In this document: positions 53,511 to 64,000 of the stretch, in pieces
How positions within the stretch are numbered: position 1 is the first letter of the stretch
Layout: the number at the start of each line of letters is the position of its first letter
NCBI GenBank assembly: GCA_029204225.1
Contig: CM055097.1
Span: 11,719,828 to 11,783,827, forward strand
Reading direction: 5' to 3'
Source: Diphasiastrum complanatum
Taxonomy: Eukaryota; Streptophyta; Lycopodiopsida; Lycopodiales; Lycopodiaceae
DNA length: 64,000 nucleotides
Program-made: the position numbers and the translations under genes
The notes under the pieces: generated by a model
Databases searched by the model: none
What the model was told of the DNA's origin: nothing
What the model saw: the letters and a program-made list of their open reading frames with translations, nothing else

Positions 53511-53978
53511 AAAAACAAGCGGTTGCTGATTTTTCAGATATCACCTACATCTCTACTTGAGAAATCTATTATCCAGATGGTGAGTATAGACTCTCATCCA
53601 ATCTTCTAAGAATGTATGTTAAGTGATTTTTAAATGTCAAGTAGTCTTAAAGGAAAATTCACTACTTCAGTGACCTCCCTCCCTGACCAATGGTCTTAAC
53701 TTTTCTATTTTAGTTGGTCTAGGCCTTAACATCTTCTCTCCCCAAAGATTTTTTTTTTTTTTGGGGGAAGGGGGCGGGGGTGGGGGGGTGTTTGTGAGAA
53801 TGCACTATTTTGCACTTCTACTCAAGAAATGCTACCAAAATTATTCGATTTTTTTTCTAGCCAACCAACAATCCCCTAGGAGAGTGCCATGGTAATCATG
53901 GGTTCATGAGTATGGTTTCATCCATGGTGTTGTGACACTTGCAACCATAGGCATCCAATGGATGAAAGTATGCTCCAT
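53511..53978. other. No gene; G-rich homopolymer tract at 53.75-53.79 kb
   Basis: A T run is followed by a G-rich stretch (GGGGGAAGGGGGCGGGGGTG). At 53,890-53,970 there is a segment similar, in reverse, to the tandem unit at 33.3-33.5 kb. No coding signal. Confidence 0.5.
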
Positions 53979-54525
53979 GTTGGCCGATTCTGACGAATCC
54001 CCAAGATACTCGGACAGAGCAACTCAAGAGCCCCTCTCACCTTAGATCGAGGAGGTCTATGAGAAGTCGAGATCAACGAAGACTGAGAGCCGAGAAATGC
54101 TAGTTAGGAATGGCAATCAAGAACTGTGTAAGCCTCGTGGTGAATCCCAGAAGATGGAATGACCATGTAGGAACTAGTATTTCTAAGCAAATGTAATGAA
54201 TGCAAGTAGACCCCTCTTAAAGAAAGTAGAGTGAGCCACCTTTTGATGGTGACCTCTAGTGGAGAGCATTATTCCACTTGTAATTTGTGAAATGTGGAAA
54301 TTCCACTAGGATGCCACCTAAGGAGCTCTCTTGCTTATTTAAGAGACTCCCTCTTTGTGAAGAGGAGCTTTTTGTGAATTGTATCAACTCCATGCTGAAA
54401 TGAGAAGAGCCTTCACGAGTTTGGTGCATCCATTGAGCTCCTTGATCATGCTTGTTTCTTGAGTGATGCATTTATGATCTTGCCCTTCCCTCCTTTTGTG
54501 TGTGGTTGTGGACTGTAGAGTGGAG
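53979..54525 (+). repeat. LTR family E copy (plus)
   Basis: It begins TGTTGGCCGATTCTGACGAA and matches 34,170-34,738 in reverse for about 545 bp, ending GGACTGTAGAGTGGA. It has a TTATTTAAGAGACTCCC promoter-like site near 54,336. The two copies diverge sharply after GTAGAGTGGA, so one of them is rearranged. It would be the 5' LTR of the gag gene at 56 kb. No clear primer-binding site was found. Confidence 0.7.
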
Positions 54526-54615
54526 ACCAGATTTCAGTCCATCAAACCACATTTAGCCGTCCTTCCATCTTCCTCCAAGACAACCCTTCACACACCTTCA
54601 GTCCTATCACGCTTC

Positions 54616-55065
54616 AAATCTCAACCGGAGCCCGAGACAATCCTTCATATCTCAACCGGAGCCAGAGCCCATCTCTTAGATCTCGATTGACGGTGCCCTG
54701 TGAAATCTCGACCGACGGCCCTCAATCAAATCTGAACTGACGGTGCCCTATGAAATCTCAACCGACGGCCCTCAATCAGATCTCAACTGACGGTGCCCTG
54801 TGAAATCTCAACCGGAGGCCCTCAGTAAAATCTCAACTGACGACCTCATTCCAATCTCGACCGACAGCCCTGCGTTCGATCTCAACCGAATCCATCAATC
54901 ATATCTCAACCGACGCCCATCAGTTAGATCTCAACAGACGGCCCTGCGTTTGATCTCAACCGACGCCATCAGTCAAATCTCAACCGACGCCCATTAGTCA
55001 GATCTCAACCGACGGCCCTACGTTCGATCTCAACCGACGGCCCTGCGTTAAACCCAACCGACGAG
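54616..55065 (+). repeat. Minisatellite, ~27-bp unit, in element leader
   Basis: About 16 degenerate copies of ATCTCAACCGACGGCCCTCA with variable spacers (CCTGCGTTCG, CCATCAGTCA, GTGCCCTGTGAA). They lie between the LTR and the gag gene. From 55,070 to 55,920 the plus strand stays rich in C and A and poor in G, with CCGCA/CATCGCA-like units that may be older, decayed copies. Confidence 0.8.
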
Positions 55066-55987
55066 ATTCCATCTGTTCTGCACAGAACGACTTCCTCACC
55101 TCCGCATCTGACCGCATGCCATCCCATTAAACACACCTTCCACTTCAATCACAACACTCCACACTCTCCCCACCTTACAGACCACCTCCACCTCCACCCA
55201 CAATCACCCGTCACAACCATCCCAACCATCCACATTCCGTTGCGATCACATTCCATTACATCAAAACCGCAATCCATTGCAACACACAACTTGCCCTACC
55301 ACCGCATCACTTTGCACCCATCGCATTCCACTCGTCCATCGTAAGGACCGCATTCAACTGCACCTCAATTGCATCAACCTCTGCACCGTAGAGATCGCAT
55401 TCACCGCAACCCATCGCAACGTCTGCACATCATTACACCCCACTGCATTCCCCTTCAATCACAACAGGTCACACTCCCACCATATTCACTAGCACACTAC
55501 CTCCACACTTACACCGTCAGGACCGCAATCCAATCCCATCATTCCTTCACCCGTATTCCAACTCCATCCATCGTTGTCCTGTAGTAACCGCTATTGACGG
55601 CTGACATCGCAATTGACCTTCGCAACCACAATTGTCCGCTGCAATTGCACTTGCCCGCTACAACCGTAATCGATCGCTGACACCGCCACTGACCGCACTA
55701 GTTCGCATCCCTCTGTTCTCAATCACATTAGACGACAATCTACCATAGCCACCGCAACCACAATCAACCGCAGCTGAACGTAACCGAACGCAACTAACCA
55801 CAACCATCCATCAACCGCATCAGATCACAATCACTCGTAGTGATCCGTAGCACCCGCATCCCACCGTAAACGTAAACCACACCAGACCATAGACGGTAAA
55901 TCGTAGGACCGTCAATTTTTGTTTTTTCCAAAAACACCAAAAAACTCAAAAAATCCAAAACAATAAAAAAACTCATACCAGTACTCA
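55066..55987 (+). other. C/A-rich leader before gag
   Basis: Strand-skewed, G-poor sequence full of short CCRCAACC-type words, ending in an A-rich stretch just before the gag start codon. No gene. Open frames here are a result of the skew. Confidence 0.55.
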
Positions 55988-57313
55988 ATGGACCAACAAA
56001 AAGACCTTGAAATTTCATACAATTATCCATACGAGATCAGGTCCCCTGTAGCTGAACAAATCAGATGCCATAAATTCTACCGAATGCGGGCCGAACTCCA
56101 AGAGCCATCCATAAACCCATTCGAGGGACAAGAACCTGATAGAGCCGAGTCTTCACGTGCACGACCCCATTTTTCTGGTGCTGAGCCCTCACAGGTCAGA
56201 ACCAACCCAAATGGAGTTTCTGCTACCCATGGAGCTCATCTTGAGAGATGTACACCCAAGCTCAATCTACCAAAGTTTGATGGTACTTCGGACCCTCAAA
56301 GATTTTTGAAAATCTTTGAGAATGCATGTGATGTGTATGGTGAAACATCTCCCGATGCTATGGTCCAGCTGTTTTTGATGACCATGATCGCCAAAGCACG
56401 TGATTGGTTTTTCAACCTTGATTGTGAAGATAAAACAGGCTGGTCAATTTTAAAAGAATCCTTTATCAAGCGTTTTAAGCCCTTTCGCTTGATCGAGAGT
56501 CCTTTTGTCAAATTGAGTAACATCAAAATGACAAAAAGATAAACGTGTATGAGACTATATCGAGCATTTCAAATGCCTCAAAATTCAAGTACAAGAACAA
56601 CCCTCTGAATAGATGCTCATCATCTGGTTCTTAGTCGGCCTTCCAAGGTGGATTAGACGCGAGCTTAAATCCAATGACAAATATACGAGCCTCAAATTAG
56701 CTATGTCTGATGCCATCAAGGAAGAAGATGAAGGATAAGATTGTGACGAATCCAGGGAAAGATGAGCACCACGTGCTCCTCTCCATGAGTTGAAGCCGAT
56801 CAAGGATACCCGAGATCAGCTTTGGAAATCCCAGTTGGAGTTGTTTAATAAGCAACACCAACTACAGATGGAGAAACTCACCAATGAGTTTCAAGCTACC
56901 CTGGAGTCTATCCAAAGCAGTATGCCTGCTCAGTCAAACCCTGCACAGGTACCTTATAGACAAAAAACAATATGGTGCCCACACTATCGGGCTACGCATC
57001 ATGTTGATGCTTGTCCTTCATATCCGCCTATCCAAGCACATACAGTCCAACAATATGAAGCACAACATCACATTCTCGACATTCCTTGACTTATCTCGAA
57101 TATCCACTAGAAAGTCCAGAACCATTAGCCATACAAGATGGCTATGCCGTTATACAAGGGCCATTGCACACCAGATGTTTCATCTGTGGTGAAACTGGCC
57201 ACTTCATGGTTGATTGTCCAGTCAAGACCAAGTACAAACATAGTTTCAAAGACTGTCCAAAACAACCAACTAAGATCCTACCTGCCCGTCACGTCAGTTA
57301 TGAATCACAATAG
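55988..57313 (+). pseudogene. Gypsy-type Gag with zinc knuckle, broken by stops
   Basis: The first 184 codons are open (55,988-56,542) and hold a gag domain at 88-178: PKLNLPKFDGTSDPQRFLK and MIAKARDWFFNLDCEDKTGW. After a frameshift at about 56,540 the gag sequence continues (DYIEHFKCLKIQVQEQPSE, WFLVGLPRWIRRELKS, then a Gln/Glu-rich helix at 56,790) with four in-frame stops. A further shift at about 57,086 leads to the knuckle CFICGETGHFMVDC (about 57,175-57,216). An earlier WCPHYRATHHVDAC may be a second, damaged knuckle. It lies downstream of LTR family E and a long leader. Pol is absent. Confidence 0.8.
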
Positions 57314-58009
57314 GATCTTCACGACAACACTTGAGCACTATAGCACCCTCCCGCTCAACCTGCTGCTCACTCGAGGAGTTTCTTGCAAACTTCTACATTA
57401 CCGCACAATACACTAGCTCCACAATGAAAAAAGACAATATGAAATGAGTCCTTGTCGAAAGAGAGTGCAACCGATATTCCGTAATCTGCTACAATGTCCA
57501 ACCAAGAGCAACCTCCACAGGGAATTGACAGTTTTTCTCCCCTTCTACAACCTCAAATCTATTTTGTCTTTCCACATGCCGATACGCTTTCCAATGTGCC
57601 AATACATAATAAATCTAGGATTCAAAAATCTAGATAGAGATTCAGTTCTGAATCTCTTGTTCAGAGAGGTCCTCAGGACATAGTACCTCATCCATACCTG
57701 CATCTCAAGCTATATTTTACAACATCTGCTATCAATGATGGTAGATTTCGTGTCATCCACCCTGCCTTGTTTTGACAAGGGCATGTCAGAGTAAGTCACA
57801 TTACTCTACAAACAATGGAATATTACAATTGTCAGGGTACATTATCAATGTTGATGAATGCAAGTTTTGTTCGACAAGTGCTATACAGTTCTCACTCTCT
57901 GTAACGTTTGTTTATTTCCTTGTTTCTCTTCACCTATTTTGTGTGATTGATTTTTGCTTGAGAAATAGCTATTGCACGAGAGTCTTCTGTAGAGCATCTC
58001 TTATTGAGG
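57314..58009 (+). other. Decayed Gag C-terminal region, then junction
   Basis: Short pieces such as SPLLQPQIYFVFPHADTLSN and NDGRFRVIHPAL are readable in one plus frame up to about 57,775. After that there is no recognisable coding until the opposite-strand gag begins at about 58,010. The two elements meet here. Confidence 0.4.
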
Positions 58010-58803
58010 CACTCTCGCAATGACCCTTTCTGCTTGAGCCCTGATAATTCTGTCCTCAATCTCATGTGTAAATCCTTCGGTATGAACTCCTCTCGTAACG
58101 CGGTTTTGAACGCATCACATGTCTGGAAATGCATTCCTGCCATCCGGTACCAATTTGTAGTGTAGCCCTCAAAATATGCTAATGCCAAGTCCGTTCTTTC
58201 TTCCTCAGGAGTGTTCATCAGACGGAAGTAATGGTCCATGTGAAACAACCAATCTTCCACAATTCGAATGTCACGCTCTCCTTTGAAAGTAGGTGGTGCT
58301 TTTATTTTGGCAGTCTTCTTTGGGCCTTCTATGTTTCGCGCTCGTGGTTCTCTTGGTATCTGTGGAAGAGGCGCCACTGCATTCCCTCTAGTTGCCTCCA
58401 ACTCTTCAAACCTGGCTTCGAGCTGTGTTAGCCCGTCTCTCATTTCTCTAGCAAGGTCGAATTGAGTAAGGTTCATGGCTCGCAAAGATGTTTGCCATTC
58501 TTTCCTTTCTGATTCTTTGTCCTTCTTCACCTCGCTAAGCATAGCCGTCATTGCGCTTGATAAGTATTGCCGCATCTTCACTTCAAAGAGGTCTTGTTGC
58601 GCCTTTGGCAAGGGTTCATCTCTTGGTGTAGGTTCAGAAGGGCCACCTATCTCTTCTTGGAGAGGTGCCACTGTGGAGTGCATACGCTCTTTCTTTCTTG
58701 ACTTGGACCTGGTGCCATCTCGATGCATGCGGGAGCCATATTCTCGAACCTGCTCCTCTCCGTCCGTCAATGCTCGTAACTCATCAAGGTGGTCCTCCAT
58801 CAT
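58010..58803 (-). pseudogene. Ty3/gypsy Gag, 3'-truncated
   Basis: A minus-strand frame of 289 codons starts at 58,803. Residues 1-60 are charged. Residues 70-145 form a helical, Glu/Arg/Leu-rich region (KMRQYLSSAMTAMLSEVKKD, LEARFEELEAT). Residues 165-265 are a gag domain: KAPPTFKGERDIRIVEDWLF, YFEGYTTNWYRM and FKTALREEFIP. After residue 265 (GSLREC) the match to the family stops and the remaining 24 codons are foreign, so the gene is cut at about 58,010. It is oriented with the 5' LTR and primer-binding site at 59.6-60.5 kb and belongs to that element. Confidence 0.85.
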
Positions 58804-59621
58804 AGTAAGAGGTGTACTTCCAACAAATTATCGCCTCAATCCTTTTTATTTTTGAAAACTCCCCCTTCTGTCGGTCGGGCCCCACAGCTCTCTTTTCTTC
58901 TTTATTAAATCAACTTCAATGAAAATATCCCCTCCTCAGACTTAGCACGCTTACATCACCTGAGAGCCAAGTAAAAACCAGGTCATTTGTGTCCAAGCAA
59001 GCACACAACAAATGGAACATACTAACCAAAGCAAACACAGAGGATCCCTCTCAAGCCACAAAACCCCCCCTGAGACCGGATGTAGGACCTTTGCCTAGCT
59101 GCGCCCACACAAATCTATCACAGAACTAGCCCATGGGGAAACATCTGTCCAACCATCCGTGCTTTCACCATTAAGCAGCACATTGCCTCAGTCACGCCCC
59201 ACCACTTTTTGGTCGATAGCCCTTATAGCTAAACGATCGGCAGCTATCCCACACCGGCAGCTAACCACCCATGCTTTACACCCGAATTCGAACAGCATCT
59301 CTGTATCAATGGTTAACCCGTACAGTTCGAATATGTCACCCCGCACCCAACAAGGCACAGACCGTGCTTTCACCAACCTAATGGCAGCACATTGTCTCAT
59401 CTATCCTACGTGCAGACGGCACCAGGCTCGAATCGCGGGAACTGACCGTGCTTACACCTCAAGGGCAGCACCTTGCCTCATCAAGTCCCCCGTTCTGTCG
59501 ACTACCCCGACCATGGACGCATCCGTGCTTACACTGTGGGCAGCACCTTGCACAACGGTTGTCATGATAAATCCCAAGACGCGGCCATTCCTATGAGACT
59601 TGCGTAGCTGACCGGCTAGTC
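58804..59621 (-). other. Leader of the family G gypsy element
   Basis: Sequence between the primer-binding site and the gag start. A motif like GGCAGCACMTTGCCTCA recurs four times on the plus strand (about 59,173, 59,382, 59,464 and 59,540), so the leader contains loosely repeated units. No other gene is seen. Confidence 0.5.
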
Positions 59622-59634
59622 GGCTCTGATACCA
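59622..59634 (-). promoter_or_regulatory. Primer-binding site of the family G gypsy element
   Basis: On the minus strand TGGTATCAGAGCC lies two bases inside the LTR end CAACA. It is an initiator-Met tRNA-type site, as used by many chromoviruses and copia elements. Confidence 0.88.
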
Positions 59635-59636
59635 CA

Positions 59637-60531
59637 TGTTGCCCCGGTGCCTCAAAGGGTGCTCGGACTTGAGCGGTTTCTCCAACATGCGCTTAAGTCT
59701 AACATTCATCCATCATGCACTTACGTAAAAGCCAACTCAAAAACGTAACAACCTTAACCATTCAGACTTAAGAAAACTAGAATTCCAACCAACCCGAAAG
59801 CCAACTCATAATCCGTCCCCAAAAGGTAACCAAAGGCAAAGACAAGCCACACATGAAACCCAAGGCATAGTAGTCGCCAAACTGACCGATTGGCATAGCG
59901 GCAGGCCACACGTCGGTGATGTGGACCCTTAGGCGCCGGCGACGCAAAAAGGTTTTAGTAAGGGTCCTTCCACTTGGACCAGTCCTGGAGGTGAAACCAA
60001 AATGGTAATCATCCCCAAGGATCAACTTTATTAGATTTGGAAGAGGTTACATTCATACATAGACTGACCCGGTCTCGGGGCCACCAACACGTGCTGGGCA
60101 TTGTGCCTGGCTCGTGCTGGTAGAGGGAGCTGAGACCTGGCGCTGGTTGAATTGCCCAAGTTTCTATCTGTCGGAGTCCCCCTATAATTCTGTTGTGATT
60201 CGGCGCACCCCCTCTGGTTTGAAACATAGTGCTTTCTGGTAAAGCACGCTTTTTAGGACTTAGTTTTATTTTGCTGATTAAGCCTGGCAAAATCAGTCTG
60301 GCTCCCAGACATGGGTCCCGGGAGCCGTCCCGGCGGGCAGAATCAACTTGCTTCCTAACTAGGCCATGACTCGAGCTCTAGAGCTAGCTCATGACTTGTG
60401 ACTACTAGACTGGCTCACCACAGGTCGGAGGCTCAGTCCTTAACGTTCTAACTTGCTCTGGGACCTTAGAGAGTGTCACACCTTAGAGTCTTACAGGGCA
60501 CGCTGGGTGCACCCGAGTCAGCTTTACAACA
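59637..60531 (-). repeat. Gypsy 5' LTR, family G
   Basis: 895 bp with inverted ends TGTTG/CAACA. It matches 49,364-50,182 in opposite orientation for most of its length and contains about 100 further bases at the U5 end that are missing there. A CTAATAAAGTTG site is near 60,028-60,040. Confidence 0.85.
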
Positions 60532-61420
60532 AAGGCCAAGCACCACTAGTAGTGCACTATGACACCTCACTAGACACCTCTGCAGCCTATCTGGGACATC
60601 ATCCAGTTTTCCAATGACTCACTGATAGACCCATACAAATCCACCATCAAGTGTTTAGGCCTACAACCATTAATTATAACCATGTACACACAAGGGCCCC
60701 AATTCCCTTATAGTTACAATTAACTTATGGGTTGTTGGTCTACTGGTCCCTAGCATGGACACGCTACCCGAGACCACTCATGGGCATGACACTACTTGTA
60801 TGGTTAAGGCTTAGAATTTGAGACGTTGTCTTTCAATTTCTTAAATCCAGATTGTCTCTTATGCATAGATAGATCTTAGATGGATGATAGTTACTATCAC
60901 TCGTGTTGAAAATGTTTGGAAGAAAAGTCCTGTGAATAATAGAGTGAATCCTTTTTGGAAGACACTTATTGTTGACTTTTCATGAGTCATATATTTTCAT
61001 GTGTCATCTCTCTATCTAATTTTTATTGACAGAGAATGTGTTCTCATTCTCAGAGATTTTTCAGATATGTTATTTACTCGTGAGAAATAGAATTCTTTAG
61101 TAGCAAGATTATCAATTAGATATGAGAGTAACATATGCGAATTTTGGAGGAATCTGCCAGATAAGGACATATGTGTATGTACTAGGTCATAGTGAGATTG
61201 TTCTCATATGTACATGATTAATCTTGTATGGACCTACTATGTATTCTTGGTTACTAGGGCGAATTGGTGCACTTAACCTAGTTGGTGAACATAGACATAT
61301 GATCAAGTACTGTGATGGACAATTATTTGTAGAGTAAATAGATCTTATTATGGAAGATTTAATTGTTAACTTAAAAATAATCTGAGTAGGCATATAAATG
61401 TGGTGTTGTACTAGTACAAT
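60532..61420. other. No gene recognised
   Basis: Sequence outside the family G LTR. Only short frames with no motif. Confidence 0.5.
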
Positions 61421-61429
61421 TGAGATATG

Positions 61430-62580
61430 CATTTGGACATTTGAGATTTCATGTTTTAGATTTAACACACACAAACATAATATTAGAATATGAGTGGTTG
61501 TTTAAGAAATCTCTTTATATTAGTTTTGAGACTTTAGTTGAAATTAATTCTGGTTTATTTGATATCGACCAATTATTTTGATGATAGATGGATATTTAGC
61601 ATGTGCTCTCGTCTAGGGAGGGAGATAAAATACTTACATTTTTTGAACACAGATATGTGCATCAATTTAAGATGATTTCAACTTCTAATGTGATAGAAAT
61701 TTTTATTCACAATATGAAACTTATTCTTTATTTGATAAGCCTATTTTGAACTTCTCTAAAATGCATCTAGATAATTGTGAATTTTCTAAATTATTAACTC
61801 AACATATATAAATAGAGTAGAGTGAAAATAATAAGATCATAAATGAATTTTGTGATGTCTTTCCAGTTAATTTACCTCATGGTTTATCACATTATATGTT
61901 AGTAGATCAAGTTAATGCTAGGTAGTCACTCTATCTCTAGACAATTGTACTAGTTTTCTCATAAGGAAGTGGTAGAGATTACCAATCAAATTGATAATTA
62001 TATTAATATGAGACGTATAAGATCCATAAATCACTATGGCTCATGTTCTTCTAAAAATCAAAAAAGATGGATTGAGAGTGCATGGATTACAAGGGATGAA
62101 ATAAAGTAACTATTAAGAGTAAATATCCATTGCCTAGGATGGATGATCTGGTAGATTGATTGGGTGGAGCTCAATACTTCACAAAAATAGATCTCAAAAT
62201 TGGATATCATTATATTATATTTCATCCAAGTGATGTGCAAAAGATTGGTTTTCAAACTAGGTTCGGACGGTATGAGTTGTTAGTATTGTATTGTTAGATG
62301 ATATTTTTATCTATAGTAGAATTCCTAAGGAGCACGTGAATCATCTCAAGATTGTCTTACAAAGTCTCTGGAGAGAAAACCTTTATGCTAAAGAGTACAA
62401 GTGTGAAAACTTTAAGCATGAACTGGTATATCTTGGTCATAATATCACTCCTAAAGAGTTGAAGATAGACGAAGATAAGGTCAAGGTAGTGGTTGAGTGG
62501 CTTATACCAAAAACTTTTAGAAAGTTTAAATCTTTTCTCAGTTTTATAGTTTCTCTTTTGAAGATTTATAGATGATTATG
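61430..62580 (+). pseudogene. Ty3/gypsy protease-RT remnant with internal deletion
   Basis: Plus-strand pieces in order are DLTHTNIILEYEWLF (protease end, about 61,460) and DVFPVNLPHGLSHYMLVDQV (RT lead-in, about 61,860). These are followed by MDYKG, NKVTIKSKYPLPRMDDLVD, GGAQYFTKIDLKIGYH (RT, first catalytic Asp) and FQTRFGRYELLV (about 62,280). The sequence then jumps directly to LDDIFIYSRIPKEHVNHLK (62,291 on), so the intervening 'PFGL.NAP.TF...' segment is deleted. The frame then runs to FRKFKSFLSFIV at 62,575, the start of the RNase H connection. Many stops are present. No LTR was found close by. Confidence 0.85.
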
Positions 62581-63540
62581 CAAAAGTTGCAGCACCTCTT
62601 ATTAATTTGACAAAAGGCAGAGCTAATAAGAAGAAGAAGAGAAAATTAGCCTATTTTGGACACAAAAAACACCAAAATGTGCACCTTTACATAGAAATCG
62701 ATTGCTCTAATACCAACCATTTGAAATCAATAGACATATGCTAATGAACACTCTCGAGACAACATCGAAAGGCCATTTTAGAGAAGACCCAACACGTCAA
62801 GAACAAAAGGATAACTATATAAACATAGAGACAGACATAAGTTGCAAAGCAAAAAAAAGAACTAGGACATAGTTGATAGCAAGAGAGTCATGAAGAGTAA
62901 GCATTTGAATACACATACAATCAATTGTTGGATTATTCTCCTTCTTAACCAATCGACATATTGGTTTTAATCTTCATATATTGTTTAACCAGTTCTGCGG
63001 ATTTTCTTGTGTTTTTATACAGTTTGTAGAATTACAAGTGTTTTTCACGGTCTGCAGAAATACACAGAGTTTACGACAGTGTCTCCTTTTTCTCCTGTCA
63101 AGAATTCCGTTGAAAATGTAGTGTCTCCTTTTTCGCATTTTTTGCCTGATAGAAATCTCGTGTAAAATCACAGTGTCGCATTTTTCGCTTTTTCCAAAGA
63201 GCCCTCAAATGTTAAGGAAATGACTCTGGCAAAGTGTGGGGCAACCTAAATGAGATTTAAGGGCACCTTCTTCCTATTCGCAAAAAACCGACAATATCGC
63301 ATGTGGCTGTTTTAGTTCATTTATGCAGAGCTACAGTTTTGGCTCATTTATGCAGACAGAACGTTTCACGGCCAATTTCACCGCTATCAACAATCAATGA
63401 CAAGGACCGATGGATGCCAACGGATCACCAGCCAATTGGCGATTGCAATTGACGAGCTAATCTCTTAGTATACAAATAGCTGTCATATTCATACAATATT
63501 TTATCATCATCAGAAGTTGAAGATTATTAGAAGCATTTGA
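62581..63540. other. No gene; possible minus-strand primer-binding site at 62.71 kb
   Basis: On the minus strand TTGGTATTAGAGCAAT (about 62,715-62,700) resembles an initiator-Met primer-binding site with one or two changes. If real, an LTR end lies just to the right, but I could not confirm one. Several repeated GTGTCTCCTTTTTC/GTGTCGCATTTTTCGC words occur at 63,080-63,190. Confidence 0.35.
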
Positions 63541-63542
63541 AT

Positions 63543-63675
63543 AGTTAGCTCTCTCTCCTCTCTCTCTCCTCTCTCTCCTCTCTCCTCTCTCTCTCCTACA
63601 CTCTCGCTCTCTCTTCTCATCTCTCCATCCTCTCCCTTCTCTCCTCTCTCTCTCTTCTCTCTCTCTCTCTCGCTC
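63543..63675. repeat. CT-rich microsatellite, imperfect
   Basis: A run of CTCT with interspersed CTCC, TTCTC and CGCT over about 130 bases. Arg/Glu-rich open frames across it are artefacts. Confidence 0.95.
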
Positions 63676-64000
63676 AGCTCTCCGCTCAAGCCTGTGAGCT
63701 TGAACACTCCTGAGCATTCAGCTCATTCTTAGAGTTGTTTTAGAGATTGCTATTGCGCTACTGCTTATCAGCATTGCACTTAATTCAGACTTTCATTTTA
63801 ACTGCTCAAAGATAGCATAGAGTACGACTTATTGTACTCATTTACTTCTGTTACGTTTTCATACTGAATCAATATGTTCCTTCATTGCGTTCAGTTTTCG
63901 TCTCAGATTGTATGCGTTTCTGTATTTCTTCATGACTAATTCACGAACAATTCACAACTAATTATTTGTCTAATAATTTTCGATGCTTAATTGTTTGGCT
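63676..64000. other. No gene recognised at window end
   Basis: Mixed sequence with no frame or motif. It may be part of an LTR that extends past the window. Confidence 0.4.

Noticed and set aside
59159-59596. 145-codon plus-strand frame
   Set aside because: It lies antisense in the leader of a gypsy element. Its composition follows the repeated GGCAGCAC units and no domain is recognised.
63457-63717. Arg/Glu-rich minus-strand open frames
   Set aside because: They result from the CT-rich tract at 63.54-63.68 kb.
1-64000. Endogenous pararetrovirus or other viral insertions
   Set aside because: All RT, protease and gag traces fit Ty1/copia or Ty3/gypsy order and LTR context. No movement-protein or viral coat signature was seen.

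Overview
This is nuclear DNA of a land plant from a large, repeat-dominated genome. The evidence is the abundance of Ty1/copia and Ty3/gypsy LTR retrotransposons in many states of decay, plant-type hAT and CACTA-like DNA transposon remains, and a single plant lipid-transfer-protein-like gene. The mix (a DUF7869-like gene and an N4/N6 DNA-methylase-like gene next to old LTR elements) would suit a gymnosperm, fern or other non-flowering plant better than a small-genome angiosperm. That is an inference, and the species cannot be named from the window. There are no prokaryotic features, CRISPR arrays, rRNA genes or convincing tRNA genes.

Layout. 0-7 kb: a gypsy integrase/chromodomain tail with its LTR, the 3' end of a minus-strand copia element with LTR, then a broken minus-strand gene of the DUF7869 kind (3.8-6.7 kb). 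This gene abuts a CACTA-like terminus at 6.71-6.97 kb. 7-15.8 kb: a patchwork of plus-strand copia LTRs and rotted internal regions. 15.8-18 kb: a minus-strand hAT transposase pseudogene and a 187-bp tandem duplication. 19-20 kb: very AT-rich DNA. 20-21.3 kb: a decayed minus-strand gene ending in an N4/N6 DNA-methylase-type domain. 21.4-26 kb: a minus-strand gypsy-like element with an open gag but no visible pol, and a duplicated primer-binding site. 27-29.5 kb: two minus-strand LTRs. 31-33.6 kb: the only good host-gene candidate, a secreted 8-cysteine lipid-transfer-like protein (32,626-32,961, minus), flanked by two long CT/GA microsatellites. 34-35.9 kb: a gypsy-type LTR and an unidentified coiled-coil remnant. 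35.9-41.9 kb: a near-full-length but dead copia element. 42.4-49.4 kb: a young intact copia element (1316-residue Gag-Pol, two 653-bp LTRs that look identical, 5-bp target duplication) inserted inside an old gypsy protease gene. 49.4-60.5 kb: gypsy and copia fragments, an inverted pair of gypsy LTRs, a minisatellite leader and two different gag genes. 61.4-62.6 kb: a gypsy protease-RT remnant with an internal deletion. 63.5 kb: a CT-rich tract.

How it fits together. Almost everything is parasitic DNA that inserted in layers. The only machinery that looks able to act now is the copia element at 42.7-48.6 kb. Several copia LTR subfamilies share a palindrome, TTCACACGTGTGAA or close variants, which may be a common regulatory site. 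Four LTR families each occur twice in opposite orientation, so the window holds long-range inverted repeats. The most unusual cargo is the DUF7869-like gene beside CACTA-like terminal structure, and the DNA-methylase-like gene near the gag-only gypsy element.
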